The notes: generated by a model from the sequence alone, not told the origin. 36,914 nucleotides of DNA from Nitrospirae bacterium 13_2_20CM_2_62_8 (GCA_001914955.1 MNDM01000019.1:1-36914), one strand, 5' to 3'; shown: positions 24,617-32,102, counted from the first letter of the stretch. Made by a program: numbers and translations.

Positions 24617-25192
24617 ATGGCAATCATGAAACGGAAAGGCCCCTTCCTATTCTTCAGGGCGATGCGTGTCCTAGGACTGGCTAGTCTGTTGGCCGCGACC
24701 TCGCTTGTGGCGGCTGTGGAGCCTGGCGAGGCTCAGGAGAAGCGATGGGGCGTCGGCACCGACGTCGGGTTCATCAGCGGAAGCGTAGACGGGACCGTGT
24801 TTGCGCTGAACTTCAACCTGGACTATTACCTGGACAGGGCGTTTTCGTTCGGCCCGATGCTGCAGCTGGTGCCCGGCGGCGACCTGACCCAGGTCGCCGT
24901 GGCGGGAGTTGCGCGGTATCACTTTCGGTTCGACGACGTGAACGTCGTGCCGTTTGCCGGCATCGGGTTCGTTCATGCCAGCCTGGAACGAGGCAGTGGG
25001 CCGGGCAGCTTGGATACGAACGACACAAGCTACTACATCCCGCTAGGCGTCACCTTCGAATACCAGCTTGCTAAGAAACTGGCGCTGGCCAGCACCGTGA
25101 TGCTCAACCTCCACGACCTGAACCTGGACCCGCCGATCGGGAGGGATCGAACGAGTGTCGCCGTGATGTTCGGCTTTCGGTTTGGACCGTGA
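24617..25192 (+). CDS. Outer-membrane beta-barrel protein
   Basis: 191 residues. A long signal peptide (MRVLGLASLLAATSLVAAV) is cut near AQEKR. The mature part alternates hydrophobic and polar residues in about eight strands (WGVGTDVGFISGSVDGTVFA, LNFNLDYYLDRAFSFGPMLQ, VAVAGVARYHFRF, VVPFAGIGFVHASLE) and ends in MFGFRFGP, close to the terminal aromatic motif of small OmpA/OmpW-type barrels. Cargo and role are not known. The ATG at 24617 has GGGAGGC; a second ATG four codons on is possible. Confidence 0.85.
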   Translation: MAIMKRKGPFLFFRAMRVLGLASLLAATSLVAAVEPGEAQEKRWGVGTDVGFISGSVDGTVFALNFNLDYYLDRAFSFGPMLQLVPGGDLTQVAVAGVARYHFRFDDVNVVPFAGIGFVHASLERGSGPGSLDTNDTSYYIPLGVTFEYQLAKKLALASTVMLNLHDLNLDPPIGRDRTSVAVMFGFRFGP

Positions 25193-25199
25193 GTGGGCG

Positions 25200-25229
25200 C
25201 GGGAGAGGGGTCCGCCGGGCCCCCTCCCG
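25200..25229 (+). terminator. GC-rich hairpin after the beta-barrel gene
   Basis: A 10-bp stem with one bulged A and a 9-nt loop, starting 8 nt after the stop codon. Only TTGT follows, so it is a weak intrinsic terminator, or a block that partly separates the next gene. Confidence 0.45.
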
Positions 25230-25249
25230 TTGTAAATGAGGCGATCGAG

Positions 25250-25567
25250 ATGCGCAGCGGGTGGTCGCTCTACAAGTATGAGGGACAGTGGTACAAACAG
25301 AAGTTCGTTGAGGCGATTCTCTCCGACAACAAGCTGGCAATCGACATCGCGGCCGAAGAGGGCGACACGGTCACGGTGACCGCGGTCTCCACCGACGGCG
25401 TCACCTACAAGGGCGATTATCGCTACCGGGAGGGGAGTTACTCGAACGGCGAAGTGTCGCTTGAGCGATATAGGGGGCCCTCAGGCGACATCTTGGCTGG
25501 GGAATGGCAGGAGGCCGGTGGACCGAAAGGCGACTGGATTCTCAAGGTGAACGCGGCGGAAGGCTGA
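25250..25567 (+). CDS. Small hypothetical protein, beta-rich
   Basis: 105 residues from the ATG after GAGG (8 nt spacing); the frame is open to a GTG at 25193, but that covers the hairpin. No signal peptide. The sequence is mostly short strands: WSLYKYEGQWYKQKFVEAIL, DTVTVTAVSTDGVTYKGDY, YSNGEVSLERYRGPSGDILAGEW, WILKVNAAEG. It resembles small lipocalin-like or extracellular sensor folds in pattern only. It may share a message with the barrel gene 57 nt before it. Function unknown. Confidence 0.6.
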   Translation: MRSGWSLYKYEGQWYKQKFVEAILSDNKLAIDIAAEEGDTVTVTAVSTDGVTYKGDYRYREGSYSNGEVSLERYRGPSGDILAGEWQEAGGPKGDWILKVNAAEG

Positions 25568-25647
25568 CGCGAGGCCGCGGAGGCATCCAGCCGGCGGGGG
25601 ATTCCGTACATGAGAAGAGCGGGGACATTCAAACCAGGGAGGGGATC

Positions 25648-26019
25648 ATGAAAAAGCTAGCAGGGATGGCGATGCTGGTGGCCTGCGCACTGTTCATCGG
25701 AATCGATGGGTGGGCCCAGATGGGCTCGGCCGCACCGGCGCTGCAGACGGCGGCCGGGTCCAAAGCGGAATCGCACAATAAGGAAGGCATCGAGCACTAT
25801 AACAAAGGCCACTGGGACGTCGCCAAGAAGCACTTCACGGAGGCGGCCAAGGAGGATCCCAAGTCGGCCGAGGTCCATTACAACGTGGCGTTGACCCTGG
25901 ATAAGCTGGGAGACCACAAGGGCGCCACGGAGCATTTCAAGACGGCCTTCGATCTGGGGAAGAACAACGCCGACATCCAGAATTCCGGGATTCTCAAAGC
26001 CCACCTGAAGATGAAGTAG
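25648..26019 (+). CDS. Exported TPR-repeat protein
   Basis: 123 residues. A signal peptide (KKLAGMAMLVACALFIGIDGWAQ) then about three TPR-like helical pairs: SHNKEGIEHYNKGHWDVAKKHFTEAAKEDPKSAEVHYNVALTLDKLGDHKGATEHFKTAF (residue pattern W/L-G-Y-A-F-A-P). TPR units bind protein partners; here it would be in the periplasm. The start has AGGGAGGGG seven bases upstream. It has an 80-nt gap to the preceding gene and no obvious partner. Confidence 0.85.
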   Translation: MKKLAGMAMLVACALFIGIDGWAQMGSAAPALQTAAGSKAESHNKEGIEHYNKGHWDVAKKHFTEAAKEDPKSAEVHYNVALTLDKLGDHKGATEHFKTAFDLGKNNADIQNSGILKAHLKMK

Positions 26020-26082
26020 GCGGCCCTCAACCAACCGCCGGTGCGCTCTTCCACGAAGGGTTGCGGTATTTACTGCCAATCC

Positions 26083-26111
26083 TTGACTTGCTTCATGCGT
26101 AGGGATATTTT
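26083..26111 (+). promoter_or_regulatory. Promoter of the small membrane protein gene at 26249
   Basis: TTGACT, 17 nt, TATTTT. It leaves a leader of about 130 nt that contains the hairpin at 26185-26223. Confidence 0.5.
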
Positions 26112-26184
26112 TCACCCCATGATGACGAGGCCGAGGAGCACGATCTGTCTTCGGAGCCCGTCAGACGCAATGAAACAAGTGCTC

Positions 26185-26223
26185 CCTCAAGACTCGGCCG
26201 GGCAACCGACCCGGCCCTTGAGG
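26185..26223 (+). promoter_or_regulatory. Two-tier hairpin in the leader of the gene at 26249
   Basis: CCTCAAG pairs with CTTGAGG (outer stem), and GGCCGGG with CCCGGCC (inner stem), with a 4-nt bulge on one side and a 7-nt loop. Both stems are perfect. It ends 25 nt before the ATG, just upstream of the ribosome site. No T-run follows, so it is not a terminator. Confidence 0.6.
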
Positions 26224-26248
26224 CGAGGAGACAGCAGGGAGGTGCACG

Positions 26249-26458
26249 ATGCCAGTGGGATATAGGCGGATGATGGTTGCCCGTATCGGCGCGGCGGTTG
26301 GCTTTGTCTGTGGGACGCTCGGCCTCCTGGCGGGACTGATGGATCGTACCTGGAAGCTGTGGCCCTCCGGATGGTTTTTAGGCGGGTCCGTGGTCACGCT
26401 GGTCGCGCTGTTCCTGCTTCTAGACGGCGCGATCGCGTCCCAGAAGGCTAAGCACTGA
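26249..26458 (+). CDS. Small two-helix membrane protein
   Basis: 69 residues. Two membrane helices (RIGAAVGFVCGTLGLLAGLM and WFLGGSVVTLVALFLLLDGAI) separated by a short loop with DRTWKLWPSG; basic ends on both sides suggest that the termini are cytoplasmic. AGGGAGGTG gives a strong ribosome site. Function unknown. Confidence 0.7.
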   Translation: MPVGYRRMMVARIGAAVGFVCGTLGLLAGLMDRTWKLWPSGWFLGGSVVTLVALFLLLDGAIASQKAKH

Positions 26459-26658
26459 TTCGCCTCTCCGGGCTCACGGACTCTCTTCAGCACAGCGGTA
26501 CCGGTTTTGTTCCTGACGGACGTCGCGTGGCTGAGATTGAAGGAAAGCTGGGTTGATCGAGGTCGGCGGCAGGAATTGCGGCGCCTGGGAGGACGTGAGT
26601 GTGGGCCCTGCGGGTTGGGCGCGCCGTCGCCGGAGCTATGGCGCGTAGGCGACCGAAG

Positions 26659-27534
26659 TCAAGACTCGTTCGGACTCTGCGTGAGGTGGGGGGCTTCGAC
26701 GTGTCTGAGCGCCTCGAGGGCTGCGGAGATCTCTTGACGGGATGTCGCCAGGCCTTCCAGTTCTAGACGATGTCTCAGAATAAGCTCGTCCACCGTGGCT
26801 TTCAGTCGCTCCCCGAGCTGGTCTCGCTCTTGGGCCGTTCGCGCGAGCAGGTCCCGATTCCTCGCTAACTCCTGCTGCAGCCCCTCGCAGACCGCGTGGA
26901 GCTCGTGTGTCTCCAGCAAGGCCGCTTCCAACTGTTTCATACGAGCAGCGAGGTCCGCGTCGAGGATCGCTCGTTCCGCTTCGCTCTGTTGCCAGCGCTC
27001 CTGCAGTCTCTGCAGAGACTGGGCCCACACCCGGAGCTCGCCTGGCCCCAGGGCCGGCTTCTCCGGGAAAGCTTGCTCGCCTTGCAACGCCTTGACCGCA
27101 AGTTTCAGCCAATCCATGAAGAGGGTGATCTCGCGCAACTGTGTGCTGACCGACGAGGGGGGATTTTCCTCTTCCGAGAGCGGCTTCGCCAACCGGGCCG
27201 GTTCCTTGAGCGGATCCAGCCCCTGCACCGTGGTGAGTCGGTGGAATTCCAGCAGCACCGCGACGCAGTGGCGGCAGAAGGGGCGCTCCGGTGACGTACA
27301 GGAGCAGCGGGTGAACAGGCTGTTATGGTCCAGATAAATTCTTTGTTGATAGCGCCCGGACTCCCCCTCCACTTCGGAGGCGAGGCCCAACTCGTCGAAT
27401 TCAAGGATCTTGACGCGATGGTGGGAAAGGTACTGGAGCCCCAGCTTAAACGTCGGGGCCGTGACCGCCGACTGAAGCGTGTAGGGGTAGATCTGATCGA
27501 TCCGCTGAGCGGTGCAGGGGATTTTATTGTACAT
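26659..27534 (-). CDS. SWIM zinc-finger protein with long coiled coil
   Basis: 291 residues from the ATG at 27534. The frame is open to a TTG at 27591, but that codon overlaps the likely -35 box. The N-terminal part (YTLQSAVTAPTFKLGLQYL, RVKILEFDELGLASEVEGESG) leads into a SWIM finger, CSCTSPERPFCRHCVAVLL, with the CxC-CxH zinc ligands used for nucleic-acid or protein binding. After residue about 130 the chain is charged and helical (LQRLQERWQQSEAERAILDADLAARMKQLEAALLETHEL) and forms a coiled coil of about 120 residues. SWIM domains in bacteria are common in SNF2 helicase partners; no helicase is adjacent here. Confidence 0.8.
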   Translation of the reverse strand: MYNKIPCTAQRIDQIYPYTLQSAVTAPTFKLGLQYLSHHRVKILEFDELGLASEVEGESGRYQQRIYLDHNSLFTRCSCTSPERPFCRHCVAVLLEFHRLTTVQGLDPLKEPARLAKPLSEEENPPSSVSTQLREITLFMDWLKLAVKALQGEQAFPEKPALGPGELRVWAQSLQRLQERWQQSEAERAILDADLAARMKQLEAALLETHELHAVCEGLQQELARNRDLLARTAQERDQLGERLKATVDELILRHRLELEGLATSRQEISAALEALRHVEAPHLTQSPNES

Positions 27535-27562
27535 GTAGACCACGCTCACGCCAGGTTGGCAC

Positions 27563-27591
27563 TCCGTAAAGCAAACAGATACGTTTGTCAA
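27563..27591 (-). promoter_or_regulatory. Candidate promoter of the SWIM gene
   Basis: On the minus strand TTGACA, 17 nt, TACGGA. The -35 is perfect but the -10 is poor. The leader would be about 20 nt. Confidence 0.4.
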
Positions 27592-27644
27592 GCCAAAAAT
27601 TTGAGGTCAACGAAATGAGCCCGTCCTCCAGTCCCGAGGAACAA

Positions 27645-27680
27645 GCGGACAGGTAGGCCCGTAATGGAACGCCTGTCCGC
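27645..27680. terminator. Inverted repeat downstream of the haem protein gene
   Basis: GCGGACAGG and CCTGTCCGC form a perfect 9-bp stem with an 18-nt loop, 27 nt beyond the stop codon at 27707. On the minus strand it is followed by TTGTT only, so termination would be weak or factor-dependent. Confidence 0.5.
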
Positions 27681-27706
27681 GGGCCCGCAACCTCGACGAA
27701 AGTCTT

Positions 27707-28252
27707 CTACTTATTGAATCTCACCACGATCGCGCCCATCAGGTCGCCCTGCTTGAAATCTTTCTTAGGGCTGTCGGGGTGGGCATTATGGCAATCCGCG
27801 CAGGATTGAACGATCGCAAAGTCCGCGGCCAAGCCCTTGAACTGATTCCCATCGGCAAACGTGAGCACCTTCTGGTCTGGATTGGCCATCATCTTTTTCA
27901 GCGCGTCAGTCTCGGCCTGGGTCTTCGGCAGGTTGGACTTGTAGATTGGAGTCAGCCCGATCAAGCCCAGCTCGAAGTCTTTGAGCTCGGCGCCCGCCGC
28001 CTTCACGAACTGGGCCGGCAACATGATCGCGTGATCGTCCTTCGCCCAGTTCTCGTTCGGCTTGATGCCCGCCTTCTTGGCTTGCTCGATAATGCCCTTG
28101 ACGTAGACGGTCCGAAACGCCTTGACCGTCGCGAGAATGTACTTGGCTGTCTGCTCTTGGGATATGTCAGCGGCAAACACGAGCGGCACGGCGATGCTCA
28201 GCGCCAGCAGCATCGTCATGACGCTTGTCCGCACTCCCACCTTACGTCTCAT
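27707..28252 (-). CDS. Exported haem-binding DUF3365 (Tll0287-like) protein
   Basis: 181 residues. A signal peptide (TSVMTMLLALSIAVPLVFAAD) places it in the periplasm. The mature chain has AFRTVYVKGIIEQAKKAGIKPNENWAKDDHAIMLPAQFVKAA, the Tll0287 fold segment, and a single c-type haem motif CADCH followed by NAHPDSPKKDFKQGDLMGAIVV. This family covalently binds one haem and may sense redox or a small gas; the role is not settled. The start has AGGGAGG five bases upstream. On the minus strand TTGACA (complement of 28331-28336) is a possible -35 without a good -10. Confidence 0.9.
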   Translation of the reverse strand: MRRKVGVRTSVMTMLLALSIAVPLVFAADISQEQTAKYILATVKAFRTVYVKGIIEQAKKAGIKPNENWAKDDHAIMLPAQFVKAAGAELKDFELGLIGLTPIYKSNLPKTQAETDALKKMMANPDQKVLTFADGNQFKGLAADFAIVQSCADCHNAHPDSPKKDFKQGDLMGAIVVRFNK

Positions 28253-28496
28253 CTCGGCCTCCCTGGTGTGAGGTGATGGATCGGGCTGTGACGAGGTCCT
28301 TGCCTACGGCCTACGCCTTTTTCGACCCGATTGTCAAGATGTGATCTTGCGGTGCGGCCTTCGGAGGCCTCGCCGGCTAGCTCCGGAGAGCCCTAGTGAT
28401 CGCTGGCCGCAGAGTGACGACCTTGGAGTGCACTGAAACAGGAGAAGCTGGCTGGCCGGGAGAGCCGGCCGCGAAGGCGAAGGGATTAAGAGGGAC

Positions 28497-28805
28497 TCAA
28501 CAGCGATAGTAGCTCAGGGACGAAATGACCCCGGCTTCAGTTGCCTGAAAGACCATGCGACAGGTGCTTCGCAGATCACCATATTTCAGGGTGTAGTGGC
28601 CAGGCTCCTGCGTGTACACGATGGTGCTGCTTCCAACGAGCATCCCCGGATCGCCGAGAGGGACCTCCAGCGTTGGAGGGCCCCAGGATCGGACCAACTC
28701 CTCACGGTGATGACCGACCCAACCTTCTGCTCTGTAGGTATAGTGAGTCCCACATCCGGCGAGAAGGACTAGGCTCAGGCAAAGACTGAGAACCATAGCG
28801 CGCAT
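28497..28805 (-). CDS. Small lipoprotein with C-terminal Cys pair (paralog of 8131-8439)
   Basis: 102 residues. A lipoprotein signal (LSLCLSLVLLAGC), then HHREELVRSWGPPTLEVP, strands (SSTIVYTQEPGHYTLKYG), and two Cys 19 residues apart with the second as the final residue (LSYYRC). Length, the WGxP motif and Cys spacing match the lipoprotein at 8131-8439, although the rest has diverged. A disulfide between the two Cys in the periplasm is likely. Function unknown. It has its own promoter. Confidence 0.8.
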   Translation of the reverse strand: MRAMVLSLCLSLVLLAGCGTHYTYRAEGWVGHHREELVRSWGPPTLEVPLGDPGMLVGSSTIVYTQEPGHYTLKYGDLRSTCRMVFQATEAGVISSLSYYRC

Positions 28806-28877
28806 GGTTTTGACCCTCTACTGATATGCCCAGCAGGACCTGACCCTGCGAGTGAGCAGCTTTCCTTAATGGCCTGA

Positions 28878-28905
28878 ATTGTAGCACATCTCCCCCACAG
28901 GTCAC
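28878..28905 (-). promoter_or_regulatory. Promoter of the lipoprotein gene at 28497
   Basis: On the minus strand GTGACC, 16 nt, TACAAT with an extended TGC before the -10. The leader to 28805 would be about 65 nt. Confidence 0.55.
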
Positions 28906-28967
28906 GCCCAAAGCACGAATCTGAGCGAGCTGCCCCTGGGGGCCGAGGGGCGAGAGGAGGTCTTGTT

Positions 28968-30158
28968 TTACCTCCGAGGACCGGCGGAGCAGGAATGGGG
29001 GACACGGGAGGCACGTGGGTCGAGATGCGCCTTGCCGTCGTCTGCTCGCGACCCCCCTACCGGTACGGCCTGCCCGAGCCACTGCTCGATCGCGCGAAGC
29101 TGGCTTCTCTCCTCGGGCATCACAAAGGTGGATGCGCGGCCTTTTGCCTGTACCCTGGCCGTCCGGCCGACCCGGTGCAGGTAGTCCTCGGGGCTGTTCG
29201 GCAGGTCATAGTTGATGACGTGCGCGATCTCGTTGACGTGAATCCCGCGCGCCATGATATCGGTCGCAACCAGTACCCGGTATTTGCCGCGCTTGAATCC
29301 CTCGAGGGCGTCGCGCCGTTGGCCCATCGTGCGATCGCCATGGAGCACGGCCGTCGGCACCCCCTCATCCACCAGCATCCGGCCCACGCGGTCGGCCCGT
29401 CTTTTCGTGCGGGTAAAGACCAGCGTCGTCCCCGGCTCTTCATTCACCAGCCAGCGTAGCATGGAGTTCTTCTGCTCCGGGCTCGCATGAAAGACCTTCT
29501 GCTCGGCGGCCGAGGGGGTTGTCCCGGCCGACGCCTCCTGCGCGCGGACCGGCTGCCGCAGGCGCGTCCTGGCCAGCGCGCTGACGTCCTCCGGCATGGT
29601 TGCCGAAAAGAGCAAGGTCTGTCGCTCCTCGGGGAGCGCGTCCAGAATCTGGTTGATCTGCGGCGCAAAGCCCATGTCCAGCAGGCGGTCGGCCTCATCG
29701 AGCACGAGGATCTTGATCGCCAGCAGGTTGATCGTGCCCCGCCACATGTGGTCGAGCAGGCGTCCGGGAGTGCCGACGACCACGTCCGGGCCTTGCCGGA
29801 GCGCCCGTTCTTGCTGTGGCATGTTCGCCCCGCCTACGATCAGCGCGGCACCGATGCCACGCCCCCGGCCGAGCTGGTCGACGACCTTCTGAACCTGCAT
29901 GGCCAGCTCCCGCGTCGGCGCCAGGATCAACGCCCTGGTCCCACGCCCGTGTGCCAGGCGCTCGATCATCGGAATCACGAATGCGGCGGTCTTGCCGGTC
30001 CCGGTCTGCGCGCACCCGATCACATCCTGACCGGCAAGCGCGTGGGGGATGGCTTTTCGCTGGATCGGCGTGGGACAGGAATACCCGGCCGTGCCGATGC
30101 CGGCGAGCATGTCTGCGGACAGACCAAGACCTTCGAACGAAGAAACGGTTACAGTCAT
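28968..30158 (-). CDS. DEAD-box RNA helicase, RhlE-like
   Basis: 396 residues. Q motif with FEGLGLS and CPTPIQ, motif I AQTGTGKT, Ia APTRELA, GG and TPGR, II VLDEADRLLDMGF, III SAT, IV-VI to HRVGRTAR. A short basic tail follows. It unwinds short RNA duplexes with ATP and is usually involved in ribosome assembly, RNA decay or cold adaptation. The ATG at 30158 is chosen because AGAGG lies 5 nt upstream; a GTG one codon earlier is too close to it. The 200 nt upstream to 30361 hold no gene and probably a long leader. The name RhlE is by size and motifs only. Confidence 0.92.
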   Translation of the reverse strand: MTVTVSSFEGLGLSADMLAGIGTAGYSCPTPIQRKAIPHALAGQDVIGCAQTGTGKTAAFVIPMIERLAHGRGTRALILAPTRELAMQVQKVVDQLGRGRGIGAALIVGGANMPQQERALRQGPDVVVGTPGRLLDHMWRGTINLLAIKILVLDEADRLLDMGFAPQINQILDALPEERQTLLFSATMPEDVSALARTRLRQPVRAQEASAGTTPSAAEQKVFHASPEQKNSMLRWLVNEEPGTTLVFTRTKRRADRVGRMLVDEGVPTAVLHGDRTMGQRRDALEGFKRGKYRVLVATDIMARGIHVNEIAHVINYDLPNSPEDYLHRVGRTARVQAKGRASTFVMPEERSQLRAIEQWLGQAVPVGGSRADDGKAHLDPRASRVPHSCSAGPRR

Positions 30159-30360
30159 CACAACCTCTGATTTGCGGGGGACTGAGTCGTTACGTGAGAA
30201 TCAGGAAGGATCCTGGATGGAGAGAAGTGTGAGCAGCGCTCCGGTCAGGTCTTGTCTGTCTCGTATCAGTCTTACCCTGGTGAAGGTCCAGTCTACTTAC
30301 TTCCTTGCCTTGGACCAGAACGACAAGGTGGCGTCAGTGTACGGGACAACCTGTGGGAAG

Positions 30361-30648
30361 TCAAGCGGCCCTGGCTCTCTCGGCTCTCCGCATGGCCCGC
30401 TTTAACTTGATCAGCTCTCGTCGGGCCAGCGCAGATTCGAGATGCAAATCCTCGAGTTGCACTCTGAGGTGGGCGATCTCCTGCCTGTGGAGGTCCCGGC
30501 ACTCGGCTCGGCTGAGACTGCCCCAGATGCCCTGCTTCCCGGCGCGCCTGATCCGTTGGTCGAGCGATTCGCCCAGCCGTCTTTTGCGCGTGCTCAGGAG
30601 CGACTTCAGCGCGTGCTGTCTCAGTTCGATCTCGGCTTGTTCAGTCAT
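30361..30648 (-). CDS. Small basic coiled-coil protein, unknown
   Basis: 95 residues. Mostly helix: a basic start (ALKSLLSTRKRRLGESLDQR), then GKQGIWGSLSRAECRDLHRQ, and a heptad-like stretch LRVQLEDLHLESALARRELIKLKRAMRRAERA. GGAG lies 5 nt before the AAGTT-ATG start. I do not recognise the family. It is 24 nt downstream of the 131-residue gene and upstream of the DEAD-box helicase, in the same direction, so an operon is possible. The basic charge would suit RNA binding, an inference. Confidence 0.6.
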   Translation of the reverse strand: MTEQAEIELRQHALKSLLSTRKRRLGESLDQRIRRAGKQGIWGSLSRAECRDLHRQEIAHLRVQLEDLHLESALARRELIKLKRAMRRAERARAA

Positions 30649-30672
30649 AACTTCTCCGACTCCTCAACATGG

Positions 30673-31068
30673 TCACGCGGCCCGTTCGGGGGCATTCGCC
30701 ATCACGGCGGTCGCACGACAGAAGCGATCCTCCTGGAATGCGCCGCGGAGTCGCTCGGTGATGCCTTGGCGGTACACCGCGCTCTCCTTCTCCATCATGA
30801 TGAGGCCCTGGTCATCCAGGAGAATGACCAGATCCTCCTCGGCGGCAAGGAGCCGCTGCGGCTGCCCGACATCGATCCGATACTGCGTCCTCCCATCCGG
30901 ATTGCGTTTCACCCCGGTGACCATCTCGGTGAGACCGTCAACCGCCCCTCGATGATCCTCCAGCCGGTACTGGACTTTGGTCTTGTCCGGAATGCGCACC
31001 CAATCCTTCACGGCCGCTTCCTTCCGTCCGCTGCCGGTGGACTTCCCTGATGAGTTCGATACTAGCAT
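30673..31068 (-). CDS. Small hypothetical protein, beta-rich
   Basis: 131 residues. After a Ser/Gly-rich start comes DWVRIPDKTKVQYRLEDHRG, MVTGVKRNPDGRTQYRIDVG, LLAAEEDLVILLDDQGLIM, an apparent small beta barrel like SH3/KOW or Tudor folds, then a short helix and a tail (RLRGAFQEDRFCRATAVMAN). No known family. GGGAG lies 9-10 nt upstream of the ATG. It lies between the zinc-ribbon gene and the coiled-coil gene. Confidence 0.6.
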   Translation of the reverse strand: MLVSNSSGKSTGSGRKEAAVKDWVRIPDKTKVQYRLEDHRGAVDGLTEMVTGVKRNPDGRTQYRIDVGQPQRLLAAEEDLVILLDDQGLIMMEKESAVYRQGITERLRGAFQEDRFCRATAVMANAPERAA

Positions 31069-31183
31069 GGTTCTTCATCTCCCATTGGGCTACTGCGTCA
31101 ATCTCAACAAACTTGAGATCCCCGCCGTGTCCGTTCGCGTCTGCGCCTCGTTCCTCCAACGCCGGTACGAGCATCTGCAGCGG

Positions 31184-31471
31184 CTACCTGTTTTTTCTTG
31201 GCCGGGGGCGTGAGCGTATCGATTCCTTTGCCATTGGAGTGCACCCGCGCTCGCCCCGACCGGCTGTAGACTTGCCAGATCCCGCCAGCGCTGTGCCGGG
31301 CGGACGAGCTCGGCACCGGATCGGTTCCACGTGGGCTTTCCGATTGGCTTCGATGCCGGGGTCGATGGCCTCCCCACACAGCAGGCATCGCCATCCGGAA
31401 ACAGTGTCGCCGCTCCCTGCTTCCTTCATTCTGATGGTCATCATCAGGCCGTGACAGCGTGGGCAATGCAT
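31184..31471 (-). CDS. Zinc-ribbon protein with basic tail
   Basis: 95 residues from the ATG after AGGAAGGGTC; the frame continues upstream to 31555. Two Cys pairs (CPRCHGLMM and CLLCGEAID) 22 residues apart make a zinc ribbon, followed by DPGIEANRKAHVEP and a long basic tail without clear fold (GKSTAGRGERG, SIRSRPRPRKNR). It probably binds nucleic acid. Similar short ribbon proteins occur at 9003-9155 and 9370-9549 of this window. Function unknown. Confidence 0.65.
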   Translation of the reverse strand: MHCPRCHGLMMTIRMKEAGSGDTVSGWRCLLCGEAIDPGIEANRKAHVEPIRCRARPPGTALAGSGKSTAGRGERGCTPMAKESIRSRPRPRKNR

Positions 31472-31511
31472 CTGTGACCCTTCCTGGCTCGTTCCCGCAC
31501 ACTGCTCGAGG

Positions 31512-31628
31512 TTACGACACCTTCTTCGACGCTCCCGCCCACACGATGCAGGCATATCGCGAAGAGGTCGGCTTCCTCTTGAAGCGGAGCCGCCGGAACA
31601 TCTCGATGAGGGACCACATTTTGATCAT
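31512..31628 (-). CDS. Possible 38-residue basic protein
   Basis: A short frame with GAGG six bases before the ATG. It reads MIKMWSLIEMFRRLRFKRKP and continues with 18 more residues; amphipathic start, basic middle. It lies within the leader between the promoter at 31835-31863 and the zinc-ribbon gene, so it could be a leader peptide or a real small protein. Support is limited to the ribosome site and the context. Confidence 0.35.
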   Translation of the reverse strand: MIKMWSLIEMFRRLRFKRKPTSSRYACIVWAGASKKVS

Positions 31629-31834
31629 GTCAGGCCTCTTGTATGAAGAGCTGCCCGGCTCCTGCCTCAGGCACATGACAGGGTCCGGTCCTGGCGTTCA
31701 ACGCCAGGGGATGCAGCACGTCGAAGAAACTGAGGCGTAAGAAGCGGCGGAGACTGGGGAATCGATCGCGCGAGGAAGGAGATGGTGAGCGCGACCAATG
31801 GGACAGTCGGCGTGGCTTAAAACGTCATGGGGTC

Positions 31835-31863
31835 ATGCTACGAGGTCAGGGACGGTCTGTCAA
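31835..31863 (-). promoter_or_regulatory. Strong promoter driving the small-gene run 31628-30361
   Basis: On the minus strand TTGACA, 17 nt, TAGCAT. The same -10 hexamer is used before both transglycosylase genes. The next sizeable gene starts at 31471, which implies a leader of about 350 nt, or about 200 nt if the 38-codon frame is used. Confidence 0.65.
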
Positions 31864-31964
31864 GCTGTATCTGGGCGGCCAGGAAAGCGTGCGCGGAGCG
31901 CCTTCGTTCCCTTGATGGACCCACCGCCCGCGAGCGCCGTGCCCGTACAAGCCCGTGAAAGAAT

Positions 31965-32041
31965 TGGTGCGCCCGGGGCGACTCGAACGCCCGACCTGCG
32001 GGTTCGAAGCCCGACGCTCTATCCAACTGAGCTACGGGCGC
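31965..32041 (-). tRNA. tRNA-Arg (anticodon TCG)
   Basis: 77 nt with an encoded CCA. Acceptor GCGCCCG/CGGGCGC, D arm GCTC/GAGC, anticodon loop CTTCGAA with TCG at 34-36, variable AGGTC, T arm GGGCG-TTCGAGT-CGCCC, discriminator A. It reads CGA, and by wobble other CGN codons. The first pair of the anticodon stem (27-43) is a T-C mismatch; all other stems pair fully. Confidence 0.95.
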
Positions 32042-32049
32042 CCGGGGCT

Positions 32050-32080
32050 ATTACAACCACTTCGCGCAGCCGCTTGTCAA
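32050..32080 (-). promoter_or_regulatory. tRNA-Arg promoter
   Basis: On the minus strand TTGACA (32075-32080), 18-19 nt, TTGTAA/TGTAAT (32050-32056). The spacer is slightly long. The -10 ends about 9 nt before the mature tRNA 5' end. Confidence 0.55.
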
Positions 32081-32102
32081 GAATGGGGTGTGAGGGGCTA
32101 CG

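Larger units (their letters stand above)
31472..31964. other. 493-nt stretch between zinc-ribbon gene and tRNA-Arg, mostly leader
   Basis: Apart from the small frame at 31512-31628 and the promoter at 31835-31863, I see no gene. A short hairpin (CCTGGCG-TTGAA-CGCCAGG on the minus strand, 31690-31708) lies in the presumed leader. The plus-strand frame that crosses the stretch has no ribosome site and starts opposite the zinc-ribbon gene. Confidence 0.5.

Noticed and set aside
28253-28496. GC-rich hairpins between the haem protein and lipoprotein genes as terminators
   Set aside because: Several short GC palindromes are present, but none is followed by a T-run on the minus strand.
30938-31174. 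Minus-strand frame of 78 codons overlapping the 131-codon gene
   Set aside because: It shares more than half its length with a better frame and has no ribosome site of its own.
31459-31740. Plus-strand frame of 93 codons before the tRNA
   Set aside because: It begins opposite the zinc-ribbon gene, has no SD or promoter, and no similarity I can recognise.
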